From assembly GCA_905221615.1 (NCBI GenBank), contig CAJNDT010000128.1, forward strand, positions 1 to 64,000: a DNA stretch of 64,000 nucleotides, given 5' to 3'. The notes below the pieces were generated by a model. The model ran no database searches, was not told the DNA's origin, and worked only from the letters and a program-made list of their open reading frames with translations. Both the position numbers and the translations under genes were made by a program. This document shows positions 11,525 through 23,169 of this stretch, one piece after another; within the stretch, counting starts at the first letter, position 1, and every line of letters starts with the position of its first letter. The DNA is from Symbiodinium sp. CCMP2592. Lineage: Eukaryota > Sar > Dinophyceae > Suessiales > Symbiodiniaceae.

Positions 11525-13475
11525 CAGCCCTATTTACCCCGGGAAGCCTGTATCACATCGCACGGGACCAGGCCGAAAGCCTTTCACTCTTTCCTCACTC
11601 TCTGTTTGAGAGTGATGTTACAAACTCCAGTTACTCCTTCCGGGAAGTTTACCAAAGTGTGTGCGTGTGTCTCTGTGGGCAAGGAGAGGCAGGTTTTACA
11701 AACAGGCCCAAAACTGACATTTCGATTGCCGGAGCGAACAATCCGACCAAATTTTGCTGCATCTGCACCAACGATGACACTGCTCCTGACCTGAAATCCA
11801 ACACAGCAGCTTCTTTGAATCCCGTGGTCCCACTTCACTCAGTGGCACAGATTTGTCAGATATGTCTGATACGGCACACATCCGTCGCTGGCGTGGTCCG
11901 GATGTGTCAGTTCTAGTGCATCTTCCTCCTTTTCGGAGAGCTATAATTGTCCAGGCAATGTAGCCTCAAGTCTGAAAGTCACCCTCGCCCTTCAGCCACC
12001 CGTAACTAGAGATTGAGTTCGGCAAAAACTCTATGAGTTGGCGGGGCGTCAGAAAGAAACTGGACCGAAGTTCGCTGAAGCAAGTTTCAGTTTGGATTTA
12101 CACCCGACACGAAAAATACAGCGCTAGGGCCAAACATTTGTTGCAGACATAGCCTGAGATACAATTTGGGGTCGTTTCTTCTCATCTTTTCTTGCATCTT
12201 CGCAGGTGAAGCCGCATAGGTCCTAGGTTGCAGTCTGGGAGCGAAGAAGGAGAGCTCAGCAACGCCCTGAGCATGTCTCTTGGCTTGAAACCACCTTGGT
12301 GGCATAGATGGCATAATGCGTGCGATGGACGTGCAAAGCATTATGCAAGGCTGCCCTCTAAGGATGCCTTTGCTGCGACTCTCAGGCCCCGGCCTGTCAA
12401 TCCAAGTCTGCCAGACACCCTTGTCTGAAACGACAGATGTGGACTTCACCTGAGTTTCTGCTGTCAGTCAGTGACTGTGGTGCGAGACGAAGGCCATCCT
12501 GAGCCTGCGACAGGCAAGAAGATTGGTCGAAGGTGTGCCCTGGCCAGGCCTGGCGCCGGCGCTGTACTCGCGGCCGCAAAGAAGAGCCCCTTTAGCACGA
12601 CACCGCCGCCTCGCCATGTTGGAATCTCCTGGCCTCCCTGAGCGAGCCTTGCATGGAATTCACAATGCCAGACTATGGTCTCTGCACTCCTTCATTCCTG
12701 TATGCATCTTTTAAAGAACGCTTTGGCTCAGCACGCAACGCGGCTTCCTTCACAGCGCTGTAAAAGAAGCAGCGAATGTAACAGTGATGGTCCTCCCGAC
12801 ACGAGCAAGCAGATAAACAGAAACAGAACGTGGGCTCCTTTCAATTCCTTCACGTTGAGTAAACTTCAGTAAACTCATCACTAAACAGTTCCCATCCCTT
12901 CCCGACAAGGCGGTGGTCTGAGGAAAAGACTGAGTCAGTTTGTCTAGGAGTGCCTCAGCAGTCTTTGAAAGGCGACGGTCTTAGGTAGACTGCCTCCTTC
13001 TTGACGCTGTCTCACTGTGTCCGTGTGTGCCGACAGTTTTGACTTCGATCGAGACAAGCAGGCGTTCGCTGCTTTCTCGCTCTCTAGCAGGCTGCAACGG
13101 CGAGTCCCTGCACCCCGTGCTTCGGCCCGCTTTGGTCCCCCTCTCTCGCTCTCTCCTATGCCTTCGCTGTAGAACATTGTATTTGTGTGGGCATGTGTGA
13201 GCAATCACGATGGAACTTCGTCTCGGGACATGCGTCCCCCTCGGCACTTACGGCTAGACGGGTTGCGAAATTGGAAGCAGCAAGAGATTGCGGTTCGCAG
13301 TCACATCTCTCACAGCATGGGACAAACAGCACCTACCAAGCATAGACGCCGCCAGGAAAACTGAAACTAACAGCAAATGTGCCAAAGACGTTTTCGCGAA
13401 CAACACTACAAGCAAGGTTCGGGCGCAGCGTTGAAAGATCCTAAGGCAATAACGGCAACTCGAAGGATCATATTG
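11525..13475. other. Spacer, nothing recognised
   Basis: Only short frames on both strands, with no domain motif or repeat. The next recognisable feature is the CT tract at 13480. Confidence 0.4.
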
Positions 13476-13479
13476 CACT

Positions 13480-13497
13480 TTGTTCTCTCGCTCGCTC

Positions 13498-13547
<50 letters not shown>

Positions 13548-13620
13548 GGACATAGGGGTCGGTAAGGACCCCCGGGCTTCAAGCCCACCCGCATGTTTGT
13601 TATGCAGGCTTCGGGGGTGA
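13480..13620 (+). repeat. Hairpin element, copy 1
   Basis: A (CT)n tract (about 13484-13546) leads into three successive inverted repeats. H1 is GGGGTC (13555-13560) with GACCCC (13567-13572), H2 is GGGCTTCAAGCCC, and H3 is GCAT-gtttgtt-ATGC. The unit closes with GGCTTCGGGGGTG. The same order of pyrimidine tract, three hairpins and a terminal TTGGGG-like motif recurs at many places in this window, always in this orientation. Confidence 0.75.
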
Positions 13621-13749
13621 GGAGCGAGTGTAATCCCCCCTGTATGCTAAAGCTATATTTCAATACGATGACAGACTAGGTGGGATGTACACTCTCGCAA
13701 ACAAAGATCCACCAGCACTGAAGGCACGTTTAGAAAGAGGAACTGACAT

Positions 13750-14760
13750 ATGGAAGTGTATATGTGCCTTCCCCGGACGCTGGAGGAGCTCGCAACTGTT
13801 TTGCGAGGTCAGTACATTGTCACTCTGAACTGGAGTGTTTGTCATCCGGACTTTCATGTACGAAAGAGCATAACACTCTGGGCCGACAAGTTAACAAATC
13901 CTGGATGGCACACTTTCGTAGTACAAGATGATGCCTTTCGCACAATCGCATGCAAGTATCCCCCGATGAGCTGTGTGAAGCAATGACCGCTCAGTACATT
14001 AAGAGGAACAACAATAACGAGCAAATCCTAGTTTTTACGGGGATACATTTGCATATTGGAGATGTTTGGGAACTTATTTATTCCCCATCAAATGTACCTG
14101 CAAGAGTTTGCGAGCGGATACGGATAAAGTATAATGTCATTACCGTACTGGAATACCACACTACGGCGTTACGACAAACGTCCAGAGGGAAAAGTGCTGG
14201 CTTTTCTCTGTATATGAAGCAATGGCACAGCGATGGATACGAACCCTACAGGGATAACATGCGTTCAAATGTTTGGAAAAGCCAGGTGTGTCCCCCTAGA
14301 TTTCTGTCTGGTGCATTTCAGGTCTCTGCAGCGTACTTACAAGGGGTGTTGCGTCAAGGGGTGTAGGTTCTGGATTCCTGCTGAATGTGAAACAATGGCA
14401 CAGCGATAAATGCGAACCCTATTGGGATAACATATATACAAGTTGTCGAAGAAGCCAGGTATGGGTATGTCCCCCTAGTTTTTCTCTACAGGTGCAACTC
14501 GGCTCTTGCTTTTGGCGAGTGTGGGCCTTTTGAACTCAATAGTACAGCGATACCAAACGACTTTGCCGTAGCTGCGCGGATTCATGCTGGTAAGATCGCA
14601 AAAAGGCTTTGAAGGGGGGTGACGCTGGCTTCTCCCGGATGCAAAACAATGGCACAGTGATGGATGTAAACCCTGCCGGGCTAACATGTGTACAGTTTGT
14701 TGGAGATGCCAAATGTTTTCTCCCGGAGTCTTCGGCAGTTGCTACTTTTCGCACACCACT
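13750..14760 (+). CDS. Candidate plus-strand gene with three repeated exons
   Basis: Frames at 13750-13986 and 13950-14366 have protein-like composition and a lower GC content than the surroundings. From 14199 a unit recurs three times (about 14199-14297, 14364-14450 and 14621-14725), encoding variants of KQWHSDGYEPYRDN. The readable forms share K-Q-W-H-S-D-x-x-x-P, the third after a one-base shift. Units 1 and 2 end at a good donor (GCCAG followed by GTGTGT or GTATGG). They are followed by acceptor-like sequence (GCATTTCAG and TTTTCTCTACAG). This suggests duplicated exons of one gene, possibly extending upstream. No family is recognised. It is the only candidate with strand-specific splice signals on the plus strand. 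Third-copy divergence and the frame shift could also mean decay. Confidence 0.35.
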
Positions 14761-14769
14761 ACGTAGACA

Positions 14770-14872
14770 GCTCTTTCTTTTCTTTCTGCTGGGTTTAAGG
14801 GTCGCATGCGACCCCAAGGCTCTCGGCCCGCCCAACAACCCCTGTATTATGGAGTGGCCGGCGTTTGGGGGA
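14770..14872 (+). repeat. Hairpin element, copy 2
   Basis: CTCTTTCTTTTCTTTCTGCT leads into a perfect 16-bp palindrome, GGGTCGCATGCGACCC (14799-14814). It is followed by GGCTCTCGGCC, then a weaker third stem, and ends GGCGTTTGGGGG. Same architecture and orientation as the other copies. Confidence 0.7.
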
Positions 14873-15137
14873 ATCCTGATTAAGGCACTGTACTACCCAG
14901 TATGCCCTGGGTTTTCAAGCAAACAAGCCCCCCCGAACACTAAACACGTACACAACCCCCGCCTCGTCACCGCACCCCTGTGGCTAAAACAGTCCTTAGC
15001 CTATAGCAGGTTCAGGGGGGCATGAAAAAGGGATGCCGGTTGAATTGTCACTCCCCCCCGCGGTCTCGCAACAAGGGAAGAGTGCCGAATTAGTCTTTAA
15101 GGGGCGGATCAGACATCGTCGAAATGACGGCATTGTA

Positions 15138-15225
15138 GACAGCTCTCTCGCTCTCTCTCTCTCTCTCTTGCTTGCTTGCTTGCCGGGCGTGTGGAGCCGC
15201 GAACCCCCCACGGACCCCTTTGCTT
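15138..15225 (+). repeat. Hairpin element, TTGC subtype
   Basis: A (CT)n tract followed by three TTGC units and then CCGGGCGTGTGGAGCCGCG. It resembles the copies at 62.04 and 62.86 kb, which also carry TTGCTTGCTTGC before GGGCGTGTGG or ATGGCGTTTTGG. Confidence 0.55.
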
Positions 15226-15366
15226 TGCTTTGCTCGGGGTTTGAGGCAAGCGCAGTCCCCCCACGACCCCTCTTCGCTTCGCTTCGCAGGGGAAAGGTCC
15301 ACTATGTGGACCCGCGCCTAGGCGCCCCCTTCCCCATCTGGGTGGTGGAAGGAGCTTTGGGGTCTT
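15225..15366 (+). repeat. Hairpin element, CTTCG subtype
   Basis: TTTGC and CTTCG pentamer runs lead into H1 GGTCCAC-TAT-GTGGACC (15296-15312), H2 GCGCCTAGGCGC and H3 TTCC...GGAA. It ends GGAGCTTTGGGGTC. A sister copy with completely different but matching stems lies at 32.66-32.76 kb. Confidence 0.7.
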
Positions 15367-15399
15367 CAGCGGTCGGGTTTGTTCCCAACGGAATACCCC

Positions 15400-15684
15400 T
15401 CTCTCTCTCTCTCTCTTTCTTTCTGCTGGGCTTAGGGGTCACTGTCGTGACCCTCAGGCTTTCAGCCCGCCCGTCCACCCACTGGTTTATTGAGTGGACG
15501 GCTTTGGGGTGCCACTGACCGCTGCACTTACTACCGAGTATGTTTCAGATTCTCGAGCTGTTACCCCCAACCCCGAACACTAAGTCAACCCCAACCCGCC
15601 TCTTCCCCGCGCCCCTTTGGCAACCGTCCAGAGGTTTACAGCTCGGTAACCAGAAACATTCCCTCGTGTATGCACTCGGAGCTT
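15400..15684 (+). repeat. Hairpin element with duplicated 3' flank, unit A
   Basis: CT tract, TTTC repeats, then H1 GGGTCAC-TGTC-GTGACCC (15436-15453), H2 GGCTTTCAGCC, H3 CCACT...AGTGG, ending GGCTTTGGGGTGCC. About 170 bases of unique-looking sequence follow (from TGACCGCTGCACTTACTACC). The whole block recurs at 16480-16745 with a few substitutions and small indels. Confidence 0.8.
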
Positions 15685-15689
15685 GCACC

Positions 15690-16240
15690 AAACACTTGAC
15701 AACTTAGGCCATGGCAAAAACGTAGCATGCAACTGAAGCTCCCCGTGCGGCTCAGTGTGGCCGGTTTGGAAAGTGAAAAGCAGGACGTAGCTGCAGCCTT
15801 TCCCCCTTGAGCAACCCTTGGAACACACACTGCCTACCTTGGTCACACCGTCCCTTAAACCTTGCTGCCGCTAGCCTGCGTGTGCCTGTAACTGGGGTGT
15901 CAGCTCGGGCCAGCGAGAAAAAAAACCCTCTTCTAGTACAGTAGTGTTGTGTGCCTCGGCCTCTTTCGAGCTTGCTCCCCGCTACTGTGTGTGAGACTTG
16001 TTGGGGTCCACTCTGCGGCCTCATACGCAACAAAACGGCATCCTACCACTCGACTAGCTGTGTTTACTGTGGGCCCCGAGGCTGTGCAGGCGACGGCTTG
16101 GGGGAGCGTGTGCAACGGGTGCCTTCGAAACCTTACTACCAAAGCGAGCTCCCCCATGGTTTGCTGCACTGCCACGGAGTTGCTGAAACACTCCCCTGGC
16201 TCACCTGACTCTGCGCAAGACCCCGAAACAAGCCCCAGCC
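15690..16240. other. Spacer between hairpin elements
   Basis: No motif-bearing frame or repeat was found here. Confidence 0.4.
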
Positions 16241-16357
16241 TCTCGCTCTCTCTCTTTTTCTTTTTCTTTCTGCCGGGCATAAGGGTCGCGGAGCGACCCA
16301 CAGGCCTAAGCCCGCCCGACCACCCCCTGGTTTATGGAGTGATCGGCTTTTGGGGTG

Positions 16358-16358
<1 letters not shown>
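16241..16358 (+). repeat. Hairpin element, copy with GTCGC stem
   Basis: CT and TTTTTC runs lead into H1 GGGTCGC-GGA-GCGACCC (16283-16299), H2 GGCCTAAGCC and H3 CCACCCCC...GGAGTG. It ends CGGCTTTTGGGGTG. The H1 stem differs from that of the 15.4-kb copy at matching positions on both arms. Confidence 0.75.
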
Positions 16359-16388
<30 letters not shown>

Positions 16389-16427
16389 CTTTCGCCAGGG
16401 TTAGGGTGATGGGGTTTCCCCCCTCAC

Positions 16428-16430
<3 letters not shown>
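16359..16430 (+). repeat. Short hairpin element
   Basis: A (CT)n tract and TTTCTTTCGCCAGGG lead into one long imperfect hairpin, GGGTGA-T-GGGG-TTT-CCCC-CC-TCACC (about 16404-16428). The next element's CT tract follows directly, so elements are nested or tandem here. Confidence 0.6.
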
Positions 16431-16474
<44 letters not shown>

Positions 16475-16745
16475 CTTTCTTTCTTTCTGCCGGGCTTAGG
16501 GGTCACTGTCGTGACCCTCAGGCTTTCAGCCCGCCCGCCCACTGGTTTGGGAGTGGACGGCTTTGGGGTCCCACTGACCGCTGCACTTACTACCGAGTAT
16601 GTTTCAGATTCTCGAGCTGTTACCCCCCGACCCTCAACACTAAGACAACCCCAACCCGCCTCTTCCCCGCGCCCCTTTGGCAACCATCCAGAGGTTTACA
16701 GCTCGGTAACCAGAAACATTCTCTCGTGTATGCACGCTGAGCTTT
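16431..16745 (+). repeat. Hairpin element with duplicated 3' flank, unit B
   Basis: A long (CT)n tract leads into H1 GGGTCAC-TGTC-GTGACCC (16500-16517), H2 and H3. The rest matches the 15400-15684 block through GAAACATTCTCTCGTGTATG. The two blocks are about 1.06 kb apart in direct orientation. Confidence 0.8.
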
Positions 16746-16901
16746 GATCTCTCTCTCTCTCTCTCTGCCAGGTAAGAAAGAGGCAGCGGACGCCACCCCT
16801 TCCGCGCGCGCACGCGCACCTGCGGTTCGCAGGATTTGGTCCTCCCCCCCTGACTCGGTCAAGGAGGGCTCAGCTGTACTTCAACTGCGACCACCCCGCT
16901 G

Positions 16902-16946
<45 letters not shown>
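16746..16946. repeat. Two further (CT)n tracts
   Basis: CT tracts lie at 16747-16768 and 16905-16945. The first is followed by GCCAGGTAAGAAAGAGG, resembling the base of a hairpin element without the later stems. Confidence 0.6.
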
Positions 16947-16947
<1 letters not shown>

Positions 16948-16949
16948 GT

Positions 16950-19900
16950 GTCTGGTTCACTCGATTGTCCTCTGCAATCACATCTCCCTCGTGGGCTTCC
17001 GCCTGGCGGTTGGCCAAACAGCGCGACTGCGTGGGGCACAATAACATGATGGAAAGTCGAGCAGCCTCCACTGCCAGTAGCAGCGGCAGCGAGTAGGTGC
17101 TAAAAGCCTCGCAGAGCCGCAGCGCCAAGTCTTCGCAAGAGCAGCTGATCGCTGTGCTGAGGTGAAAGCAAAATGCTCGCTGCCGAAGCTGAGGCCTGCC
17201 ACCTGCGCAGCTGTCGGAACTTCACTGGGAGCCTTCTCTTGAATTTGTCTGAGAAGGCTACCCCACCACATTCCCAAATTGACGCAACATAGGCCCACAC
17301 CTGAAGGACTTGGCTGGAATTCGGAGGATTACTAACGGGTGTGGCTTTGGTTCACAATGCTGCTGGGCTGGGGGTCGCGCCCTGGAACAAGCCGGCGACG
17401 CATAGTAATTCCGAAATGGCAGCTGTGGTGCCTCCACTATCGTCGAAAAAGACAGAGACAGAGAGACAACGGAAGGGGCAGAGAGACAGATAGTGAGTTA
17501 AGCCAAGACGAAGGCTTGCCAAATGGTCCACTCGTGCCAGCCACCTGAAACACACTGGAGCAGCTTGCATCTGCATGGTTGACCGTGACACGTCAACGCT
17601 GCCTCCACGCCGGCGAACAGTGCCGAAGTCCCTAGTCAAGTGGCTGAAATATCTTGGATGGAAAACGACCTCGGATTGGCAAGGAAGCTGGCTAAATTAC
17701 CCGAAGCTCGAAGTTGCTGTTTCGACTTCTTGTCGACTACGAGACATGCCCGGGCGGATGAGCCCGCGTACACTGCAACAGTCAACAAAACACACAGACT
17801 CCAGGCAAAGCACTTTGATCTGTGCCAGTGCCAAGCTAAAGGACGATCGTTGAAGACTCGATTCGATCGGTAAACTGTTAAAACCAGCACAGCAGAGACA
17901 TGTTATAATTTCCACAGATGCTACACAGCAACATTACAAGAGCTAACGGTCGGGCACCGTGGTCGTGCAAAATCATGTCACAAACTGCCGGCTTCTCACC
18001 ACCACGACTCCGCACCAAACAACCACGAGCCCTGCAAATAAGGCTTCAAACGCGGGAACCCTGATGGTTCAACTCACGATAGCATCAGTAGTGGCAGTAG
18101 AATGAAGAAGCTAGTGAAAGGCAGTGCTAGGAGGTACGCAAGCAAGCAGTTGCACGGGGTGCTTATCAGACATCAGACCGGGAGAATACACATCACCACA
18201 GAACAGAACGAACGATTCCTGGCGGACATACACGCCAGAGGCCGAATTACACATCGGGCCAAAGTACCTCCCTTGTGAGCAATCATGCAACCGCCTAATA
18301 AGCCGCAGGCCACTTTGTCGACGGTGCGGTTGCCAACTCAATAATACCCACCGTCGACGTGCCTCCACGCCCAAACCAACACTAGCCACGCTGTGCCCGT
18401 CGGTAGCCAGACCGACGCAGGGCACCATTTGGAGGCATGCGGCATCATTCAATCAGCGAGGCTGCATGGAAAAAAGGTACCAACGCTAGCTGCGCATTAC
18501 TTTTTTTCGGAACGTGTTGCCGCGGCGCGATCCGACAAGCATGAAGCAACGGATCCAGCACAAACGTTGGATAGAAGTGGTTTACATCTCAGCTTGGCAA
18601 AGCTACAGTAGTCGGTTCCAGCACATCCAAACAGGCAAAGTGATTGGTAGCCGGACACTACTTGGATCATACATGTGAGCTGGGACTGAGTTGAAAACCA
18701 GGGTACAGCAACAAAGCGCTTCGAAAGCAACCACGCAGTGGCAAATTTTCATTGACTACTCCCAACTTTGCACCGGGTCACATCTGCATCTGCAACTGTC
18801 AGGATCACTGAAGCGGGATCCACGGACTCCTGGCCCCGAGAAGAGAAGAAGAGTCTCTGCCGCCTCACAGGAGCTAAAGAGCTGAAGAGGAAGAGCCGCG
18901 GCGGCTCCTTGAGAAGCTCTCTGTGAGCCTCCCGAACAGCCTGAGTTGGAAAGGAGAAGGAGCGAAGCTTCGCCCATGTCGAGAAGCCGCTACGCCGCTA
19001 AGCTAGATGCCCACTTCACATTCGAAGCCTTCCCAGGCACTTCCGGATCCCATGAGCCTCAGACATCTTCTGCAGGGTCATGACTGCAGAGTCCGGCGCT
19101 ACAGTATGGCATCTGCCGTCCGCATGCTCCTCTCGCAGATTGGAGGGATGACTGGTGCTTCGAAACCTGTCAGACAGCAACGTCGACGAAGTCGAGGAGT
19201 GAGGAGATAGATGCACAGAGCCGCCGGCGTGGAAAAATACTTGGAGAAACCGCGGTCGAGCTGCGCGGCCTCCAAACGAAACAGCTCGAAGAGGTCCGGA
19301 TGCAAAAAGCGGAAGCGCCTTCTCCAATCCTGCTGGGCCTTCGCGTGCCTTTCCACAAAAAGCACATCCTGTGTATCAGCCCGAAGCTGCCAAGCTGAGC
19401 GCAAAACCTCCATAGCAAGAACCACATGAAAGGAATGGGCCCCGTGTGCCTGCGCTAGACATCGGCAAAGGAGTAACGGGTCACGGCAAAACATGGATCT
19501 GAGTGAAGCAGCAAGACTGCAAGCAGGCCTGAGCCAACGATGTCAGAGTCTGCGACAACATCTGTAGATCCTGAACCCAGAGCTTGCTGGAAAGATTGCA
19601 CAGCCAGCAACACAGGGCAAGCCTCTGCCTTTTTTCTGCGCCGCTCAGCTCTTCTTTTGCACCGGGCTAGCCTGAAATCCCTCTCCTGGCTTGGGGCGGA
19701 GGTGCGTCCCCAAGTGCGAAGGGTCGGGAGAGAAAAACGCATCTCTCAAGAAAAGGGCTTGGGCGGCTTGGGTAGATAACCTTTAGTGCATCGGTCGTGT
19801 GGACCTCGAAGACCCACCAAGCAAGACATCGTTTGGATGGGTCCGGAAGAGAGACCCAAATGTACCTGAGTGCCCCATGCCGGCTTGGACCAAGAGGGAG

Positions 19901-22330
19901 AGTGGGCCTTTGAGTCACGCGGAGATCTTCGCAACCTCTTTTCGTGGAGTTCCCGCCGGACGGACCGAAACGCGAGCAGCATCGAGCAGCCACACTGCAA
20001 GTTCTGACTATCCCAGCCCCAGTCTTCAAGACAGGGCTGTCATGCTCACAGCCTTCCCAAGGATTGCGACAACTCTGCTCGGACGGACTGACCAAAGGTC
20101 TCAGATCCGTGCTGCGGGCTTTCCGAGGCTGTGCTGGCCTCGCTGACAGCTTGCGGAAGGCTAACAGTAGCTTCAAAGATCGAAGCTAAGGATCTCTCAG
20201 TCTCTTAAGACAAGCCAAGGCTCGAAATGGGAGGCTTGAGCTGCGAGGATGTCTTCGAGTCCACGAGGGGGCTGCCTCAAGCGAAGCAAAGTTGCACCGC
20301 CGGCTGAGCACATTCACAGTCCTTTGGCGTGGTGGACTTGGAATGGCAAACCGTGTTGAACGGCGCTGCTGCGCGATTGTCTATCCTACGGATCCGATGA
20401 GCAATACCAAGCAACACAAGCTTTGAACATCTGCTCGATCCATCCTGAGTCCGAGGGCCTGCCCCTTGCAACTCGACTGTCAGCTCGATCTAACTCAAGT
20501 CTGGTGTGGGCACGTGGAAGCAGGGCCCCCGGATTTTAAAAGGCGCACGCACTGGCCTCCGAAAGTGCAACCAGCCATGTCCTCAGCACGACATTGGATG
20601 CGGTGGTGGGGCAGAAGTTTCAGGCCAGTCCTTTGTCACCTGTTGCATCTGGGGCACGACGGCAGAATTCCAAACAGCAGTGAAGAAGGACAGCCATCCT
20701 TAGATTTCTGTGTTTCGGTAATGTGAGGCCACGCGCAGCGAGATGACACCTGAAGCATGCACAGGGACGTACCGTCTTGTGTCGAATGCTCGAAGCATTC
20801 ATAATACCAGTTGAGCCCGGGTGGCTTTGGCTCGCCATTGAGGCTCTTGCCATCATCCGTTCCCAGGCATGCAAGTGCGTGCAAACAGGCCAAGTGTTTA
20901 GCTGAGCGGCGCGACTGAACCACCAATAGCACCAACCTGCAGCCAGTCTCCAGCGAAGAAGGGCAGAATCAATAGAACCTCCGCACAAGATCCAGATAAA
21001 GGGTACGCCGCATGTGAGATGCAGCAGCATCTTAAAACTTGGCTTACCCCGCACTCTGAATTGCTGGCGGCAGACGAAGCAGAAGGCCAGGGGGAGCGCC
21101 AGCATGAGGCAGCACACCTGGTGTGCAGTGAGCAGTCTCGGTTCTGGCCACAGTATTGATTCAGTGACCGGGTGTAAGACTTTTGCCACTCCATGTGTTG
21201 GTAAACGTTTTGTGCTGGAGATTGCTGGAGCCTTCCTTCCAAGTGCCGCGTCATTGCTTGCAAAGCATTTTGCGAAGCCTCCCTCTGCAAGACCGAAGAC
21301 CCGCTTCTGGGCCAGATTGGCCTTTTGGGCTTGGCTTTGTTGGCTGGGCTTTGCAGAATGAGCGCAGAAAGCAGCGCTCAAATTTCTGAAATTTCGTTTC
21401 AAGGCAACTGGTTTTCGACATGGAGGTGGATGGTGAAACGATAACATACCGGGTAAGGGGGCGCCAGGGATGCACACTGGAGACATGCAAAGCATTCTTG
21501 CGGATTTCTTGCTAAAAACGAAATCAAGATCAGCCTTTGCAAGTCTTTGGAACACGAGGCGAACGAAAGGCAAACGCACTCGTGACAACCGAGAACTTTG
21601 GAGGATGACGAAATCGAAACGAAAGCTTTTGCTCATCCAAAGCCCGCAATTCAGGAGGGACGCCCCGGTTGCACGACCAAAACGGTTCATGCATGCCGGC
21701 TTAAGGTCTAGCGAGATTGCTGTAAACACTGTACGGTCAAATGACGGAACAGCATGAATCTACATATCAAAGCCTGGCATTTCTATACGTCACCTTCTCT
21801 ATGCCGACGCTGTACTGCACTAGGCAAGCGCGCCCGGCCGTTTCCAGACATGCTTTGGTCTCCCGAAATGAAGCTCCCAACCCCCAGCACGTTCACTGGC
21901 AATCTGGCCTGAAAAGAGCAGGGAACGCGGAAGGGGCCTGAGAGAATTTGCCCTCTTGGGGGACGAGACGAGCCTCGAAACACATCGTGGCATCTGAGGC
22001 AGAGACGTTCCATGTCATTGTGTCTTCCTGAGTTATGGAGCTTTGACATGTTGATATCTGCTTCCACCACAGCTCGAAAATTAAAACTGAGCTGAGGTAC
22101 TTCTGAGGTGCAGAAATGCAGAAAACTCCAGTACCTTGTCATGGACTCAACTCAGCAGTTTGATTACAGCGTTTGTAGATGGTCCCTTTCGCTGTGGTGA
22201 TCTCCAACAACTCAAGGGAGTGCCAGGGGTCCGTGCCTGCGCAATGCAATAGACGGCGTTGAGCACATTCACAATGGCGCTGAAACTTGAGGAAGAGCTC
22301 AGCACCTCGAGACCACGATAGGGACTGCAA
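16950..22330. other. Region with only weak minus-strand coding candidates
   Basis: Several minus-strand frames have protein-like stretches but no recognised family. At 17636-17890 a hydrophobic stretch (WSLCVLLTVAVYAGSSARA) could be a signal peptide. At 19099-19494 there is the frame DWRRRFRFLHPDLFELFR. At 19667-20176 there is HGALRYIWVSLPDPSKR. At 20620-21729 a 369-codon frame contains two hydrophobic segments (CCLMLALPLAFCFVC and CGVPFIWILCGGSIDSALL). These could be exons of one or more unrecognised membrane-protein genes lying downstream of the permease. Exon borders could not be fixed. Confidence 0.25.
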
Positions 22331-22336
22331 AAGTCG

Positions 22337-22514
<178 letters not shown>

Positions 22515-23169
22515 ATGAATTTGTGGCGGACAGCAGAGCTAAGCGCACCGTGCCAGGGCGAGCGCAGCGAGATCAATGGATGACATAACCAACTGTGCAC
22601 GATGCTTTCAGGGACAGCCAGATGCATCCACATGATGAACGCTTCTCCGAGGTGTCAGTGCTAGTGGCGTCGAGTGACGAGAGGAGGAACGCTAGGTCCT
22701 CGACTCAATGCGGAAAGCTCCCAGCACATCGCGGCATGATTGGGAGGAGAGGGGTCGAGGAGTCTAAGCTGCTGATGATCTTCGCAACGCGGCTTTTGTG
22801 TCATGCGTGGCGGCCCAAACCCTGGCTCTGAAGCGCGAAGAGGCGTTCCATGGCGGGCTTGCTCTGTAAAGGCTTGTGCCAAGTGAGGCGGCTTGACCAC
22901 AATGGGGCTTTGAAACAGAACAAGGGCGAGAAGGTCAAAGTGTTGACCCATGATCGGTTTTGCATGTGCTTTCCCAGCACGAATATGCCGTTGTGTTTCC
23001 AGCTCAATGCTTTCACTCCACACTACCGTCAAGTTTTCGGACACGGAAGCTACACGGCCGCAAACCTCCCTGACAAACGCATGCGACATACTTAATGGAA
23101 ACTGCCGAACTAATGCGACATAGCTGGCACTGCGCTGCCAATCACTCACCCGTGCCCGACAGGTATCTC

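Noticed and set aside
13480..17000. tRNA-derived SINE or tRNA genes in the hairpin elements
   Set aside because: The three hairpins are consecutive, without an enclosing acceptor stem. No A-box or B-box-like sequence was recognised and no A-rich tail follows.
20620..21729. A 369-codon minus frame as a complete gene
   Set aside because: Only two hydrophobic stretches look coding, the rest has random-like composition, and no family match was found. It is mentioned only as possible exons.
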